Positions 1 to 8,242 are shown, counted from the first letter of the stretch. The stretch is 64,000 bases of DNA from an uncultured Oscillospiraceae bacterium (GCA_934630495.1 CAKTVW010000005.1:1-64000), one strand, 5' to 3'. Numbers and translations: made by a program. Notes: generated by a model from the sequence alone, not told the origin.

Positions 1-95
1 ACGGGCGTGAGTTGCTTGCCTTCCGAACTTTTTAGCAGTCTGTCAGCGTGCCGAAAAGGGTTTTTCGACACGCTGAACCACCCTTTCGGGTGGTT
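1..95 (+). repeat. Right part of a terminator-associated 250-bp repeat element, with its flanking hairpin
   Basis: The window opens inside a copy of the element seen complete at 10.5, 22.2 and 28.7 kb. Positions 1-43 match the element's internal part, including the GGGCGTGAGTTGC arm and the inner terminal-repeat end at 24-43. Positions 44-75 are the common 32-bp hairpin with arms CAGCGTGCCGAAAA and TTTTTCGACACGCTG. Positions 76-95 are a locus-specific hairpin (arms AACCACCC and GGGTGGTT, loop TTTC) followed by a T-run to 99. The left half and any second copy of the locus hairpin lie outside the window. The cysK gene converges on this site. Confidence 0.85.
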
Positions 96-99
96 TTTT
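76..99 (+). terminator. Intrinsic terminator (locus-specific hairpin of the repeat)
   Basis: An 8-bp stem AACCACCC/GGGTGGTT with a 4-base loop is followed by six T residues on the + strand. It would terminate a + strand gene left of the window. It is also the hairpin that adjoins the repeat element at 1-75. Confidence 0.7.
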
Positions 100-134
100 G
101 TATTCACAAGCCTGTTATGTTCCGAAAAAGCAGC

Positions 135-161
135 CGAGGTCAGACTTACCGTCCGACCTCG
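135..161 (-). terminator. Terminator of cysK, probably bidirectional
   Basis: The arms CGAGGTCAGAC (135-145) and GTCCGACCTCG (151-161) pair with a single mismatch around a 5-base loop. T-rich tracts follow on both strands, so the hairpin can serve cysK (- strand, ending at 212) and also + strand transcription. Confidence 0.6.
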
Positions 162-211
162 ACTGTTTTTGGATGCTTCAAAAACTCCGAGCATAATGCG
201 CAATTATCGTA

Positions 212-1144
212 TCAGTCCGCAAACAGCGGCGTGGAGAGGTAGCGGTCGCCGGTATCGGGCAGGAGCGCGACAATAGTCTTTCCCGCGTTTTCCGGTCGCT
301 TTGCCAGCTCGATCGCCGCCCAAACCGCCGCGCCGGAGGAAATGCCGACCAAAATGCCCTCGCGCTTGCCGATCTCCTTGCCCGTGGCAAAGGCATCGTC
401 ATTCTCGACGGGGATGATCTCGTCATAAACCGTCGTATCCAGAACAGCAGGCACAAATCCGGCGCCGATCCCTTGGATCTTATGCGGCCCGGCGACACCC
501 GTCGACAGCACTGCCGAGCTTTTCGGCTCGACGGCAACGATCTTTACCTCCGGCTTCTGCGCCTTCAGATAGCGGCCCACACCCGTGATCGTGCCGCCCG
601 TGCCGACACCGGCGACGAAAATATCGACCTCGCCGTCCGTGTCCTCATAGATCTCCGGACCGGTCGTGGCGGTATGCGCCTGCGGATTCGCCGGGTTGAC
701 GAACTGCCCCGGAATAAAGCTGTTCGGGATCTCCTTTGCAAGCTCGTCGGCCTTGGCGATGGCGCCCTTCATTCCCTTTGCGCCCTCGGTCAGGACCAGC
801 TCCGCGCCGTAGGCCTTCATGATCTGGCGGCGTTCGACCGACATGGTCTCGGGCATGACAATTATGATCCGATAACCTCTTGCTGCGGCAACGGAGGCAA
901 GGCCGATGCCCGTATTACCGGAGGTCGGCTCGATGATGACCGCGCCGGGCTTGAGCAGTCCCTTCTGCTCGGCATCATCGATCATTGCCTTGGCGATGCG
1001 GTCCTTGACGGAACCGGCGGGATTAAAATATTCCAGCTTCGCCAGAAGCTTCGCCTTTAGGCCGTACTGTTTTTCAAGATGCGTCAGCTCCAACAGCGGC
1101 GTCTTTCCGATAAGCTGATCGGCAGAGGTATAGATATTTGACAT
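212..1144 (-). CDS. cysK: Cysteine synthase A (O-acetylserine sulfhydrylase)
   Basis: PLP-dependent enzyme that makes L-cysteine from O-acetylserine and sulfide in the cytoplasm. The start chosen gives 310 residues beginning MSNIYTSADQL; it follows GGAG with good spacing, while the ATG 51 bases upstream has no Shine-Dalgarno sequence. Visible family motifs are the PLP-lysine region (PAGSVKDRIA), the substrate loop TSGNTGIGLA, the PLP-phosphate loop GVGTGGTITG and the C-terminal GISSGAA, in the usual order. Length is normal for CysK. The gene stands alone behind a consensus promoter whose start region carries a dyad, which suggests repression by a cysteine-responsive Rrf2/CymR-type regulator (inference). 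CysM or a cystathionine beta-synthase-like paralogue is less likely. Confidence 0.95.
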   Translation of the reverse strand: MSNIYTSADQLIGKTPLLELTHLEKQYGLKAKLLAKLEYFNPAGSVKDRIAKAMIDDAEQKGLLKPGAVIIEPTSGNTGIGLASVAAARGYRIIIVMPETMSVERRQIMKAYGAELVLTEGAKGMKGAIAKADELAKEIPNSFIPGQFVNPANPQAHTATTGPEIYEDTDGEVDIFVAGVGTGGTITGVGRYLKAQKPEVKIVAVEPKSSAVLSTGVAGPHKIQGIGAGFVPAVLDTTVYDEIIPVENDDAFATGKEIGKREGILVGISSGAAVWAAIELAKRPENAGKTIVALLPDTGDRYLSTPLFAD

Positions 1145-1275
1145 TTCGATAATCTCCTTTTCAAAATCAAGTATTTTCATGTATTCTGCGGTCATGCCGC
1201 GTCAGCGGCTGTTTCTGCCGCAACATCGAAAGTCCATTCCGCAAATCATTTACGTCCCGCCTTTGCTTTTATTTC

Positions 1276-1298
1276 CTACCAGTTAAGTATGTTGGTAG
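1276..1298 (-). promoter_or_regulatory. Candidate operator over the cysK transcription start
   Basis: The inverted repeat CTACCA (1276-1281) and TGGTAG (1293-1298), separated by 11 bases, starts one base beyond the -10 box and covers the expected transcription start. Position and symmetry suit a repressor. In related bacteria cysteine genes are controlled by Rrf2-family proteins such as CymR. Assignment to that family is inference; no such regulator gene is in the window. Confidence 0.5.
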
Positions 1299-1299
1299 T

Positions 1300-1328
1300 A
1301 TTATAGCCCGTGTCATGCCGTTTGTCAA
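1300..1328 (-). promoter_or_regulatory. cysK promoter, full consensus
   Basis: On the minus strand a perfect TTGACA (1323-1328) and a perfect TATAAT (1300-1305) are separated by exactly 17 bases. Such a strong promoter normally needs a repressor, in keeping with the dyad just downstream. Confidence 0.85.
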
Positions 1329-1419
1329 TAGTTTTTCAAAATTTTTCCTGCCGTCAGGCGTATTATTTCGGTAACTCCCCCACCGCCCCCGAAGCTTCCG
1401 ATAAGATCAAGACATAAGA

Positions 1420-1451
1420 AACGCAGGGCTGCCGTCAAACAGCCCTGCGTT
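1420..1451 (-). terminator. Hairpin downstream of the small XRE gene
   Basis: A perfect 12-bp stem, AACGCAGGGCTG (1420-1431) and CAGCCCTGCGTT (1440-1451), lies 80 bases after the XRE stop codon. The following T-tract on the minus strand is short and interrupted. Confidence 0.55.
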
Positions 1452-1531
1452 CATTCATTTGTTTGCGATCGACAGCTTTGCACGCCTGCACCGCCGCGCA
1501 AAGCGTCCGTTCAGAGAACGCCGATGGCGGA

Positions 1532-1825
1532 TCAGAGACGGATGCGGCCGCCGATCAGACGTCCGGTCGCGGCAAGACGCTCAGCGTCACGGCCTCTCGG
1601 CTCCAGAACGCCGTGAGCGCCCAGAACCATCAGGATGGCAAGATAGGTATCCCAGCCGAGGGGAGCTGCACCGCGCTCCATCTCGGAGATCTTCTGACGG
1701 CTCTTGCCGACTGCGTCGCCAAGCTCCGCCTGGGACATGCGCATCTTCTTACGATACGCGGGAAGGTCCTCGATCAAGGACTCGATCAATTCTTTCTGCT
1801 GTTCTGTCTGTACAAACTGCGGCAT
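1532..1825 (-). CDS. Small XRE-family helix-turn-helix protein
   Basis: Putative DNA-binding regulator of 97 residues. The start MPQFVQTEQQ was chosen because AGGAG lies 7 bases upstream; the longer reading frame has no site. An N-terminal acidic helix (residues 1-22) precedes a Cro/XRE helix-turn-helix at about 25-75, with the typical segments MSQAELGDAVGKSRQKIS and EMERG. The last 20 residues are basic. It is monocistronic with its own promoter and hairpin, and has no adjacent target or toxin gene, so its regulon cannot be inferred. Confidence 0.8.
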   Translation of the reverse strand: MPQFVQTEQQKELIESLIEDLPAYRKKMRMSQAELGDAVGKSRQKISEMERGAAPLGWDTYLAILMVLGAHGVLEPRGRDAERLAATGRLIGGRIRL

Positions 1826-1918
1826 GATTACTCCTACTTTCTTTAGAAATTTTTGTAGAGGGTCAAACAACAAAGCATTTGTCACGGGAACAAGCACTGC
1901 TCTGTTATCTACTAATAT

Positions 1919-1947
1919 AGTATACCATGCATTTTTATGTTTGTAAA
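1919..1947 (-). promoter_or_regulatory. Promoter of the small XRE gene
   Basis: TTTACA (1942-1947) and TATACT (1919-1924) on the minus strand are separated by 17 bases, in an AT-rich stretch unlike the flanking GC-rich DNA. The leader to the ATG is about 85 bases. Confidence 0.7.
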
Positions 1948-1981
1948 CAGTTTATCAATCTTTTTTGAATAAAAATTTAAT

Positions 1982-2794
1982 TTACATCGGCAATCTGTCT
2001 CTAAGGTAGTATAACAGAACCCCGGCGGCCACTAAAACCGCCGCCGTGCAAATAATTATCGTCAATACGACCAGCCAGCGCGGTGATGCGTCAGGTTCCT
2101 CCTCCTCCGAAACGTCAAAGGACGGGAATCCATCACGCACGATCCTCTCCGGGCGTTCTCTGACGATCGGCGCGGGGCGCTCGGTCATCAAAGGCACGGA
2201 GGGCGCGCCGAAGCGCGGCTCGGCGCCTGCTTCATCGTCCGCAGCCCGCGCAGGCAGCGGCTGATCGTCCGGCTGCGCGTCCGCCGCACTTTCGACGGGC
2301 GAAGCCGCCCGCGGCAGCTCCCTGCCGCAAAGTGCGCATACCTCGGCGTCCGGCGGATTCGGCATTCCGCAGGAGCAGCACGGCCAAGCGGCATTCGCCG
2401 CAGGACAGAGCGCCTGTTCCGGCAGCCTGCGCCAGAGCATTCCGTCTTCGAACAGCACCCGCTGCACGGTAACGCGCAGGCCGTACACGGCTTCGCGATC
2501 CAGCAGGAGCAGCCGCTCCTCTCCGAAGATCGTGTGAGGCCCCGCGCCGCAGGCGGGCAGCAGCAGTTCGCGGAGCGTATAGACCGTCTCGTCAAAGCGG
2601 TCCAGCCCCTCGACCCGCAGGCTCACACTTCGGATCGTCCGTTCTGTTCGGTTGACCATGCGAAGCTGCGCAAACACTGCCCCGCTGCGCTTTTCCTTGC
2701 AGCAGCGGTAGCTGTAGACCAGCACCGGGCACTCCGGCTGCATCCATTTATGACGCTGTGCCTCCGACAGCGAGAATCGGTCTGTCGGGATCAT
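1982..2794 (-). CDS. Zinc-ribbon, single-span membrane protein of unknown function
   Basis: Not recognised as a named family. The chosen start gives 270 residues (MIPTDRFSLSEAQ), preceded by a GAGAGGGGG ribosome site; an upstream in-frame ATG would overlap the previous gene and lacks a site. Residues ~1-125 form a beta-rich domain. A zinc ribbon follows at ~130-155 (CCSCGMPNPPDAEVCALCG, two CxxC pairs), then a proline/acidic linker (~160-235) and one membrane span (~238-262) with a short basic tail (RDRLPM). The N-terminal domain is therefore probably cytosolic. It lies 32 bases after the SLH/caspase-like gene, so the two are probably co-transcribed. Confidence 0.65.
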   Translation of the reverse strand: MIPTDRFSLSEAQRHKWMQPECPVLVYSYRCCKEKRSGAVFAQLRMVNRTERTIRSVSLRVEGLDRFDETVYTLRELLLPACGAGPHTIFGEERLLLLDREAVYGLRVTVQRVLFEDGMLWRRLPEQALCPAANAAWPCCSCGMPNPPDAEVCALCGRELPRAASPVESAADAQPDDQPLPARAADDEAGAEPRFGAPSVPLMTERPAPIVRERPERIVRDGFPSFDVSEEEEPDASPRWLVVLTIIICTAAVLVAAGVLLYYLRDRLPM

Positions 2795-2826
2795 GTGGGA
2801 AGCCCCCTCTCGGTCGTGCTTCTCGA

Positions 2827-5142
2827 TCAGCCCGCCCATTTCATAATGATCTTGGTGATCTCCGCGCGGGTCGCCGTTCCCGTCGGGTCAAGGATACCGT
2901 CGCCCTTGCCGTTCAGAATCTGCATTCCGACCGCCCAGCGCATCGGCTCGACGGCATAGGCGGAAATGCTGCCTGCGTCGCGGAACGCGCTCAGGTCACC
3001 CGCCACGTCGGTCTTTTCGCCGCAGTAGGCCGTATAGCGGTAGAGCATCGCGGCCGCCTGCTCTCTGGTGACGTTTTCGTTCGGGGCGAATGTGGTCGCG
3101 CCGGTGCCGTTGATGACGCCGCTGCTGTAGGCCCATGCGACGGCCTTTTCATACCAGCTCCCCTTTTCGACGTCGGTAAAGGGATGCTCATGACTTCCGC
3201 TGTCGCCGTCGATCCGGTAGAGGATCGTGGCAAGCATCGCGCGGGTCAGCTTGTTGTTCGGCGCAAAGGCAGTGTCCGAAACGCCGTTCATAATGCCGTT
3301 CTGCACGGCAAAGTCGACCGCATCATGATACCACGCCGTCTTTTCCACATCCTGATACTGCGCGCTCGGGCAGGCAAGCATCGGAAGCTCCTTTGTCTCC
3401 TTCAGATCGCAGCGTGTGCAGCTCCGTTCGCTCCGTCCGGCCGCCTGACAGGTCGGGGCGAGCACGACCGTCCAATCGGTCATGTCGTGACCGAGCTTGG
3501 CGATCGTCTTGGTTTCGACAAAGTCACAGCGCGAACAGGTCCGTTTCTGCTGTCCGTCCGCCGTGCAGGTCGCCGCAGCGGACACGCTCCAGTTGCTCAT
3601 ATCGTGGCCGAGCTTGGCGATCGTCTTCTGTTCCGTCAGTACCGTATTGCAAACGGCGCAATGACTGCCCTCCGTCAGACCCGGCTCCGTGCAGGTCGCC
3701 GCCCGCGCCTGATCGGTCACCGGCTGATGTCCCGTCGCGGGAATGACAAGCTGCGAAGCCGTAAGCACCGTCGTCGCCGCTTCGTCGGCGAAGTATTGTC
3801 CGCATCCGGCGCAGTACCAGTAGGCAATGCTGCCCGCCTCGGTGCAGGTCGCCGCCTGCGCTTTGTTATAGGTCAGAGTGTGCGTGGTGTGCGCACCTCC
3901 CAGCAGCTTCCATGTCGAATTGACGGTCTGGAGGCTGTCCGCGCCGTAGCTGCTCGCGGTACGCTGGCCGGGGTATGTATCCTCGGATGAGACTACAACG
4001 GGGAACGCGACGTAATATTTCCGTGCGTTTGCAATGGTATTATAATAGGAAATGCTTGCGTAAACAGGGTCCCAGTCGGCGTTCTTGTTCTTCATGACGG
4101 AGATCGCGCTTGCAACATCGCTGCCGTTCTTCATCTCCGTCCAGAAATCGTCCTCATAGAGATAGTCGCCGTCAAACGTGACGGACTGCGAATAGCCGTA
4201 AACGACCTCGACGCCCTTTGCGCGCATCGGCGTGCAAATTCCGTCCGTCGCCATGCCGAGGCAGATCGGCATCCAGAGGATGCTGTGCGGCGCGTCCTGC
4301 GTCATGTGGTTGGCGATCGCCGTGCCGTCGACGCAGTAATACGTCGAACCGCCGCTGTAGAAGCTGAACGCATGATAATACGTCTCTCCGTCGGCGGCCT
4401 TCACCGCCGCCTTGTCGGCAGTCGTGAGACCCGTGCCGCTGGACAGCGTGAGATAGGACGTATGGGCGCCGGTCACGCTGTCATAGACGTAGGTCCGGCG
4501 GTCGTCGGGATAGGTATAGTTCAGCATCTGATCGTAGTCCGTAAGGCCGTGCGAGTCGAAGATCACGACCGCGCCGTCCTGCATCGCCTTGGCGACGTTG
4601 GTGATGTTCGCATTCGTGCCGGAGTAGAGCGTGTAGGTGCCGCCGGTCGCCTTGGCAATGCTCTGTCCTTCGTTTTTATATTGCTCGGTAAAGTACTTGT
4701 CCTTGCCGTACCACGGGCCGATCACATAGACGTTCTTGCCGCTCGTCGTGCCGCCGCGGGTCGCGTAGGAAACGGTCTCGGTCACGTCCTCGGTCGGTGC
4801 GCCGGTAGCGCCCTTGGCGATCCTTGCGCGCAGCGAGGGCGAATAACCCTGCGGTTCGCCGTCGGCATCTTCCCAGAAGAACATGGCGTTCGTGCCGTTA
4901 TAGGTGCAGGTGCCCTCGGTATAATCGTCCGAGGCCATGACGATCTCAGCAATGTCGCCCGAAAGCGCCGCATAATCCGCCGCCGTGACAGCTTTTCCGC
5001 GCGTTTGACGCAAATGTTCGTTTTCGTAAGCAGCAATTTGTTCCCAAAGGCTCTGCTTTTCGTTCTCCGTCGGAGCGGCAAAGGCCGTCATGACGGGTAA
5101 AAGCAGTGCGAGGGCAAGCAGCAGGGCAAATAACCGTTTCAT
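2827..5142 (-). CDS. Secreted SLH-domain protein with caspase-like (C11/C25-type) His/Cys pair
   Basis: A 771-residue surface protein with a signal peptide (residues 1-22, cleavage near AFA-AP). Residues ~135-380 resemble the caspase-hemoglobinase fold: beta-strand plus His in AVVIFDSHG (His198) and, after a long insert, a second strand ending in Cys in SILWMPICLG (Cys294). This is the order of the catalytic pair in clostripain/gingipain-type peptidases. Residues ~415-591 hold four cysteine-paired repeats (CxxC pairs around 432-447, 484-498, 526-539 and 565-578). Residues ~595-770 hold three SLH modules that bind secondary cell-wall polymer. The start follows AAGGA. Peptidase activity is an inference from the motif pair; the fold could be non-catalytic. 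Confidence 0.7.
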   Translation of the reverse strand: MKRLFALLLALALLLPVMTAFAAPTENEKQSLWEQIAAYENEHLRQTRGKAVTAADYAALSGDIAEIVMASDDYTEGTCTYNGTNAMFFWEDADGEPQGYSPSLRARIAKGATGAPTEDVTETVSYATRGGTTSGKNVYVIGPWYGKDKYFTEQYKNEGQSIAKATGGTYTLYSGTNANITNVAKAMQDGAVVIFDSHGLTDYDQMLNYTYPDDRRTYVYDSVTGAHTSYLTLSSGTGLTTADKAAVKAADGETYYHAFSFYSGGSTYYCVDGTAIANHMTQDAPHSILWMPICLGMATDGICTPMRAKGVEVVYGYSQSVTFDGDYLYEDDFWTEMKNGSDVASAISVMKNKNADWDPVYASISYYNTIANARKYYVAFPVVVSSEDTYPGQRTASSYGADSLQTVNSTWKLLGGAHTTHTLTYNKAQAATCTEAGSIAYWYCAGCGQYFADEAATTVLTASQLVIPATGHQPVTDQARAATCTEPGLTEGSHCAVCNTVLTEQKTIAKLGHDMSNWSVSAAATCTADGQQKRTCSRCDFVETKTIAKLGHDMTDWTVVLAPTCQAAGRSERSCTRCDLKETKELPMLACPSAQYQDVEKTAWYHDAVDFAVQNGIMNGVSDTAFAPNNKLTRAMLATILYRIDGDSGSHEHPFTDVEKGSWYEKAVAWAYSSGVINGTGATTFAPNENVTREQAAAMLYRYTAYCGEKTDVAGDLSAFRDAGSISAYAVEPMRWAVGMQILNGKGDGILDPTGTATRAEITKIIMKWAG

Positions 5143-5180
5143 AGTGAGGATCCTTTCCTATTTAATAATGTATTAATGTA

Positions 5181-5714
5181 TTACAGCGGGAGCTTCGGCC
5201 GAAGCCGAACAAAATACAGTATTTCGAGCCGTCCGATCAGCAGATCGTAGACGACAAACGTAATGTTTGCCAGAACGAGCAGCGCGGCAAGCATCCATTT
5301 CCCCGTCTCGGCAAATTCCGCCCGAAGCGCGGACATCCGGAACACGAACAGCATCAGGCCGTAGGCGGCCGCGACTGCGGCATTCAGATAGAAAAGCTTG
5401 ACCGTCCATCGGAGCAGGCGCGGGCGGAGCCGTTCCAGAACATGCTTGAGCATGGGGTAATAGCCGAAAAACGCAAACAGCACGGCGCTTTCCTTATCGG
5501 GGGCCAGCAGCCCGGCCAGCACGGCCACCGCCGCGAACCAGAGGAAGCCCCATTTTTTGCCGCATTCGGCATAGACTGGGATCAGCACCAGCGACGCAAG
5601 CACCGGGCAGGCAATGGAGGCAAAGGCCAGCGTCCCGCCCAGAAACATGAGCGCCACCGCCAGAGCCGCCAGCACGCCGCAGAGCGCCAGTCGGACCGTA
5701 TTACTTCTTTTCAT
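5181..5714 (-). CDS. Conserved membrane protein, about five spans
   Basis: 177 residues with hydrophobic segments at about 8-30, 32-50, 55-72, 105-125 and 140-162. The opening (MKRSNTVRLALCGVLAALA) resembles substrate-binding (S) components of ECF vitamin transporters, but no diagnostic motif is visible and no ECF ATPase lies nearby. The ATG overlaps the end of pncB by 14 bases, so the two are translated from one message. If it is an S component, a niacin-type substrate would fit the neighbour; that is speculation from context. Confidence 0.55.
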   Translation of the reverse strand: MKRSNTVRLALCGVLAALAVALMFLGGTLAFASIACPVLASLVLIPVYAECGKKWGFLWFAAVAVLAGLLAPDKESAVLFAFFGYYPMLKHVLERLRPRLLRWTVKLFYLNAAVAAAYGLMLFVFRMSALRAEFAETGKWMLAALLVLANITFVVYDLLIGRLEILYFVRLRPKLPL

Positions 5715-7170
5715 CGCAGTTTCCGTCGGCGTTATTTTTCAGCAGCTCATACTTGATCTTCCAGAGCTTGTCGGACAGATCGACGTAATAGTTATGCGGA
5801 TTGTCGAAGCGCTTAACTTCATCCCACAGGGTGTCGACCTGCTGTCTGCAATAGTCGCGGATCTCGGACAGCGACGGAAGCCGATAGACCAGCTCGCCGT
5901 TTTTGAAGATCGGCACCTGAAGCTCCCGCGCGGTGTAATTATAGACCGTTTTCTGCTTCCATGTGGCCTCGGGGTCGAAGATCAGGATATCCTTGCTGTC
6001 GTCGACTGTTTCGTCGTGGACGCAGAGATAATCCGCGATCGCCTTTCCGGTGTCCTTGCCGTAGAAGCGGTAGAGCTTCTTGAAATGCGGGTTCGTGATC
6101 TTGCCGACGTTCTCCGAAATTTTGATCTTCGGCTCGATCCGCCCGTCGTGCTCCACGGCGACCAGCTTGTAGACGCCGCCGAACACCGGCTCGGAGCGTG
6201 CGGTGATAAGGCGCTCGCCCACGCCGAACATGTCGATCTGCGCTCCCTGACGCAGGAGGTCCTGAATGATATATTCATCCAGCGAATTGGAGACGGAGAT
6301 CTTGCACTCCGTCCAGCCCGCGTCGTCGAGCATTTTCCGTGCCTTGCGGGTCAGATACGCCATATCGCCGGAGTCCAGACGGATGCCGCATTTCGTGATC
6401 CCCATCGGCTTGAGCACCTCGTTGAAGGCGCGGATCGCGTTCGGTACGCCGCTTTTCAGCGTATTATAGGTGTCCACCAGCAGCGTGGCATTGGTGGGAT
6501 AGGTACGGCAATAGGTTTTGAACGCTTCGTACTCGCTGTCGAACATCTGCACCCACGAATGCGCCATCGTCCCGCCTGCGGGAACGCCGTAGAGCTGGTC
6601 GGAGATGGTGCAGGCCGTCCCGTCGCAGCCGCCGATAAACGCTGCTCTTGCGCCGAGGATCGCGCCCTGTGCGCCCTGCGCTCTTCGGGAGCCGAACTCA
6701 AGGACCGTTCTCCCCTGCGCCGCGCGCACCACGCGGTTGGCCTTCGTGGCGATCAGACTCTGGTGATTAAGGATCAGGAGGATATACGTTTCGACGAGCT
6801 GTGCCTCAATTGCGGGCGCGCGCACCGTCAGCAGCGGCTCCTTCGGGAAGATCGGCGTTCCCTCCGGCACGGCGTAGATGTCGCCGGTAAAGCGGAACGT
6901 GCGCAGATATTGCAAAAATTCCTCGCTGAACATCTGTCTTCCGCGCAGATACTCGATATCCTCCTCGGAAAAATGCAGGTCGCGGATATACTCGATCACC
7001 TGCTCCAGGCCGGCCGCGATCGCAAAGCCGCCGTTGTCGGGGACGTTGCGGTAAAACACGTCAAAATAACAAATGCGGTCGCGCATGGGCGTCGAAAAAT
7101 AGCCGTTGCCCATCGTCAGTTCGTAGAAGTCGCAGAGCATCGTCATATTGAGCTTTTGATTTGTTATCAT
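5701..7170 (-). CDS. pncB: Nicotinate phosphoribosyltransferase
   Basis: Converts nicotinate and PRPP to nicotinate mononucleotide in NAD salvage. 489 residues from MITNQKLNMTMLCDFYELTM; this start has GAGGTG just upstream, whereas an ATG 42 bases earlier has none. Motifs typical of the NAPRTase family are visible: the YELTM opening, the IRLDSGD substrate loop (~295), LDEYII and the phosphate-binding FGVGERL (~335). Length matches clostridial NAPRTases. First gene of a probable two-gene transcript with the membrane protein downstream. Confidence 0.93.
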   Translation of the reverse strand: MITNQKLNMTMLCDFYELTMGNGYFSTPMRDRICYFDVFYRNVPDNGGFAIAAGLEQVIEYIRDLHFSEEDIEYLRGRQMFSEEFLQYLRTFRFTGDIYAVPEGTPIFPKEPLLTVRAPAIEAQLVETYILLILNHQSLIATKANRVVRAAQGRTVLEFGSRRAQGAQGAILGARAAFIGGCDGTACTISDQLYGVPAGGTMAHSWVQMFDSEYEAFKTYCRTYPTNATLLVDTYNTLKSGVPNAIRAFNEVLKPMGITKCGIRLDSGDMAYLTRKARKMLDDAGWTECKISVSNSLDEYIIQDLLRQGAQIDMFGVGERLITARSEPVFGGVYKLVAVEHDGRIEPKIKISENVGKITNPHFKKLYRFYGKDTGKAIADYLCVHDETVDDSKDILIFDPEATWKQKTVYNYTARELQVPIFKNGELVYRLPSLSEIRDYCRQQVDTLWDEVKRFDNPHNYYVDLSDKLWKIKYELLKNNADGNCDEKK

Positions 7171-7200
7171 AGCGCACCTCATATATGGTATATTTATTTG

Positions 7201-7229
7201 ATTATAGACCATTTTTTCAAAAATGGCAA
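7201..7229 (-). promoter_or_regulatory. pncB promoter
   Basis: TTGCCA (7224-7229) and TATAAT (7201-7206) on the minus strand with a 17-base spacer. The leader is about 30 bases. Confidence 0.75.
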
Positions 7230-7275
7230 TCCCTTATTTTGCCTGTGTTTTATGGATCCGGGCATATATTTTCGG

Positions 7276-7304
7276 TTGACCGGGCCGCAAAAATCTGATA
7301 TGAT
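7276..7304 (+). promoter_or_regulatory. Promoter of the thioesterase-rimM-trmD-sirtuin-trmO group
   Basis: TTGACC (7276-7281) and TATGAT (7299-7304) on the plus strand with a 17-base spacer, about 30 bases before the thioesterase start. Confidence 0.7.
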
Positions 7305-7339
7305 GAAAATCAAAGATCACATTTTTCAGGAGGCATTTT

Positions 7340-7726
7340 ATGGTACTGGAAGTTGGCATTCAGGGACAGGCCGAGGCTCTGGTCGAGCAGGAGGATACCG
7401 CGAAGGCCGTCGGCTCCGGCGATCTGCTGGTCTACGCGACGCCGTGCATGGTCGCGCTGATGGAGGGTGCCGCCTGCGAATCTATCGCGCCGTATCTTGC
7501 CGAGGGCGAAAGCTCCGTCGGCATCAGTATGAACGTCGCGCATACGTCGGCCACGCCGGTCGGCATGGAGGTCCGCGCGGAGAGCCGCGTCACGGCCGTA
7601 GACGGCCGCAAGGTCACCTTTGAGATCACGGCCTTTGACGAAAAGGGCGAGATCGGCCGCGCAACGCACGAGCGCGTCGTTATCAAGGCCGAACGTTTTC
7701 TGGAAAAGACCTACGATAAGCTTTAA
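7340..7726 (+). CDS. Hot-dog fold thioesterase (FlK-like)
   Basis: Putative acyl-CoA thioesterase of 128 residues. The segments YATPCMVALMEGAA (~32-45) and NVAHTSATPVG (~65-75) correspond to the Thr, Glu and His positions of the catalytic triad in fluoroacetyl-CoA thioesterase FlK and its many broad-family relatives. Single hot-dog domain, no signal peptide, cytoplasmic. GGAGG precedes the ATG. It is the first gene of a + strand group dominated by tRNA and ribosome genes, 15 bases before rimM, so it may be a housekeeping hydrolase; the substrate is unknown. Confidence 0.8.
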   Translation: MVLEVGIQGQAEALVEQEDTAKAVGSGDLLVYATPCMVALMEGAACESIAPYLAEGESSVGISMNVAHTSATPVGMEVRAESRVTAVDGRKVTFEITAFDEKGEIGRATHERVVIKAERFLEKTYDKL

Positions 7727-7741
7727 AAAGCGGTGATTACT

Positions 7742-8242
7742 ATGCAGAATCAATTTTTAGAGGCGGGACAGGTCGTCAGCACCCACGGCATTCAGGGCGA
7801 GGTCAAAATTCTTCCGTGGGCGGACGGCCCGGAGTTTCTGCTGGATTTCAAGACCTACTATCTGAACGGCAAGCCCTACGAGGTCCTCTCGTCGCGCGTT
7901 CACAAGACCTGCGTTCTGGCAAAGCTTCGCGGCGTTGACACGCCGGAGCAGGCGACGCTATTGCGCGGGCAGACCGTCACGATCGACCGCAGCGGCGTCC
8001 GTCTTCCCGAGGGCACGGTGTTCATTGCCGATTTGATCGGCTGCGCCGCGCTGGACGACGACGGGCACGAGATCGGCAAGCTCACGGAGGTCCTGACCAT
8101 GCCGTCAAGCGACGTGTATGTTATCAAGGGCACGCACACCTATATGATCCCCGCCGTCAAGGAGTTCGTGCGGGAGATCGACGTGGCGGCGCGGCGCGTC
8201 CGCGTGCACCTGATCGAAGGAATGGCGACCGATGAGAATTGA
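7742..8242 (+). CDS. rimM: Ribosome maturation factor RimM
   Basis: Binds S19 and helps mature the 30S head. 166 residues from MQNQFLEAGQVVSTHGIQGE. The glycine-rich N-terminal GVVxxxHGxxGE-like motif and the C-terminal PRC-barrel ending (TYMIPAVKEFVREID) identify the family. An ATG nine bases upstream is possible, but the chosen one has better spacing to GCGGTGA. Its stop overlaps the trmD start by 11 bases, the usual rimM-trmD arrangement. Confidence 0.95.
   Translation: MQNQFLEAGQVVSTHGIQGEVKILPWADGPEFLLDFKTYYLNGKPYEVLSSRVHKTCVLAKLRGVDTPEQATLLRGQTVTIDRSGVRLPEGTVFIADLIGCAALDDDGHEIGKLTEVLTMPSSDVYVIKGTHTYMIPAVKEFVREIDVAARRVRVHLIEGMATDEN

Noticed and set aside
1145..1340. T-box or riboswitch upstream of cysK
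   Set aside because: The leader after the promoter is about 150 bases and shows only the start-site dyad; no T-box core sequence or aptamer-like structure is recognisable.
5614..7623. 669-codon plus-strand frame opposite pncB
   Set aside because: Antisense shadow of pncB. Its sense partner has clear motifs, promoter and ribosome site.
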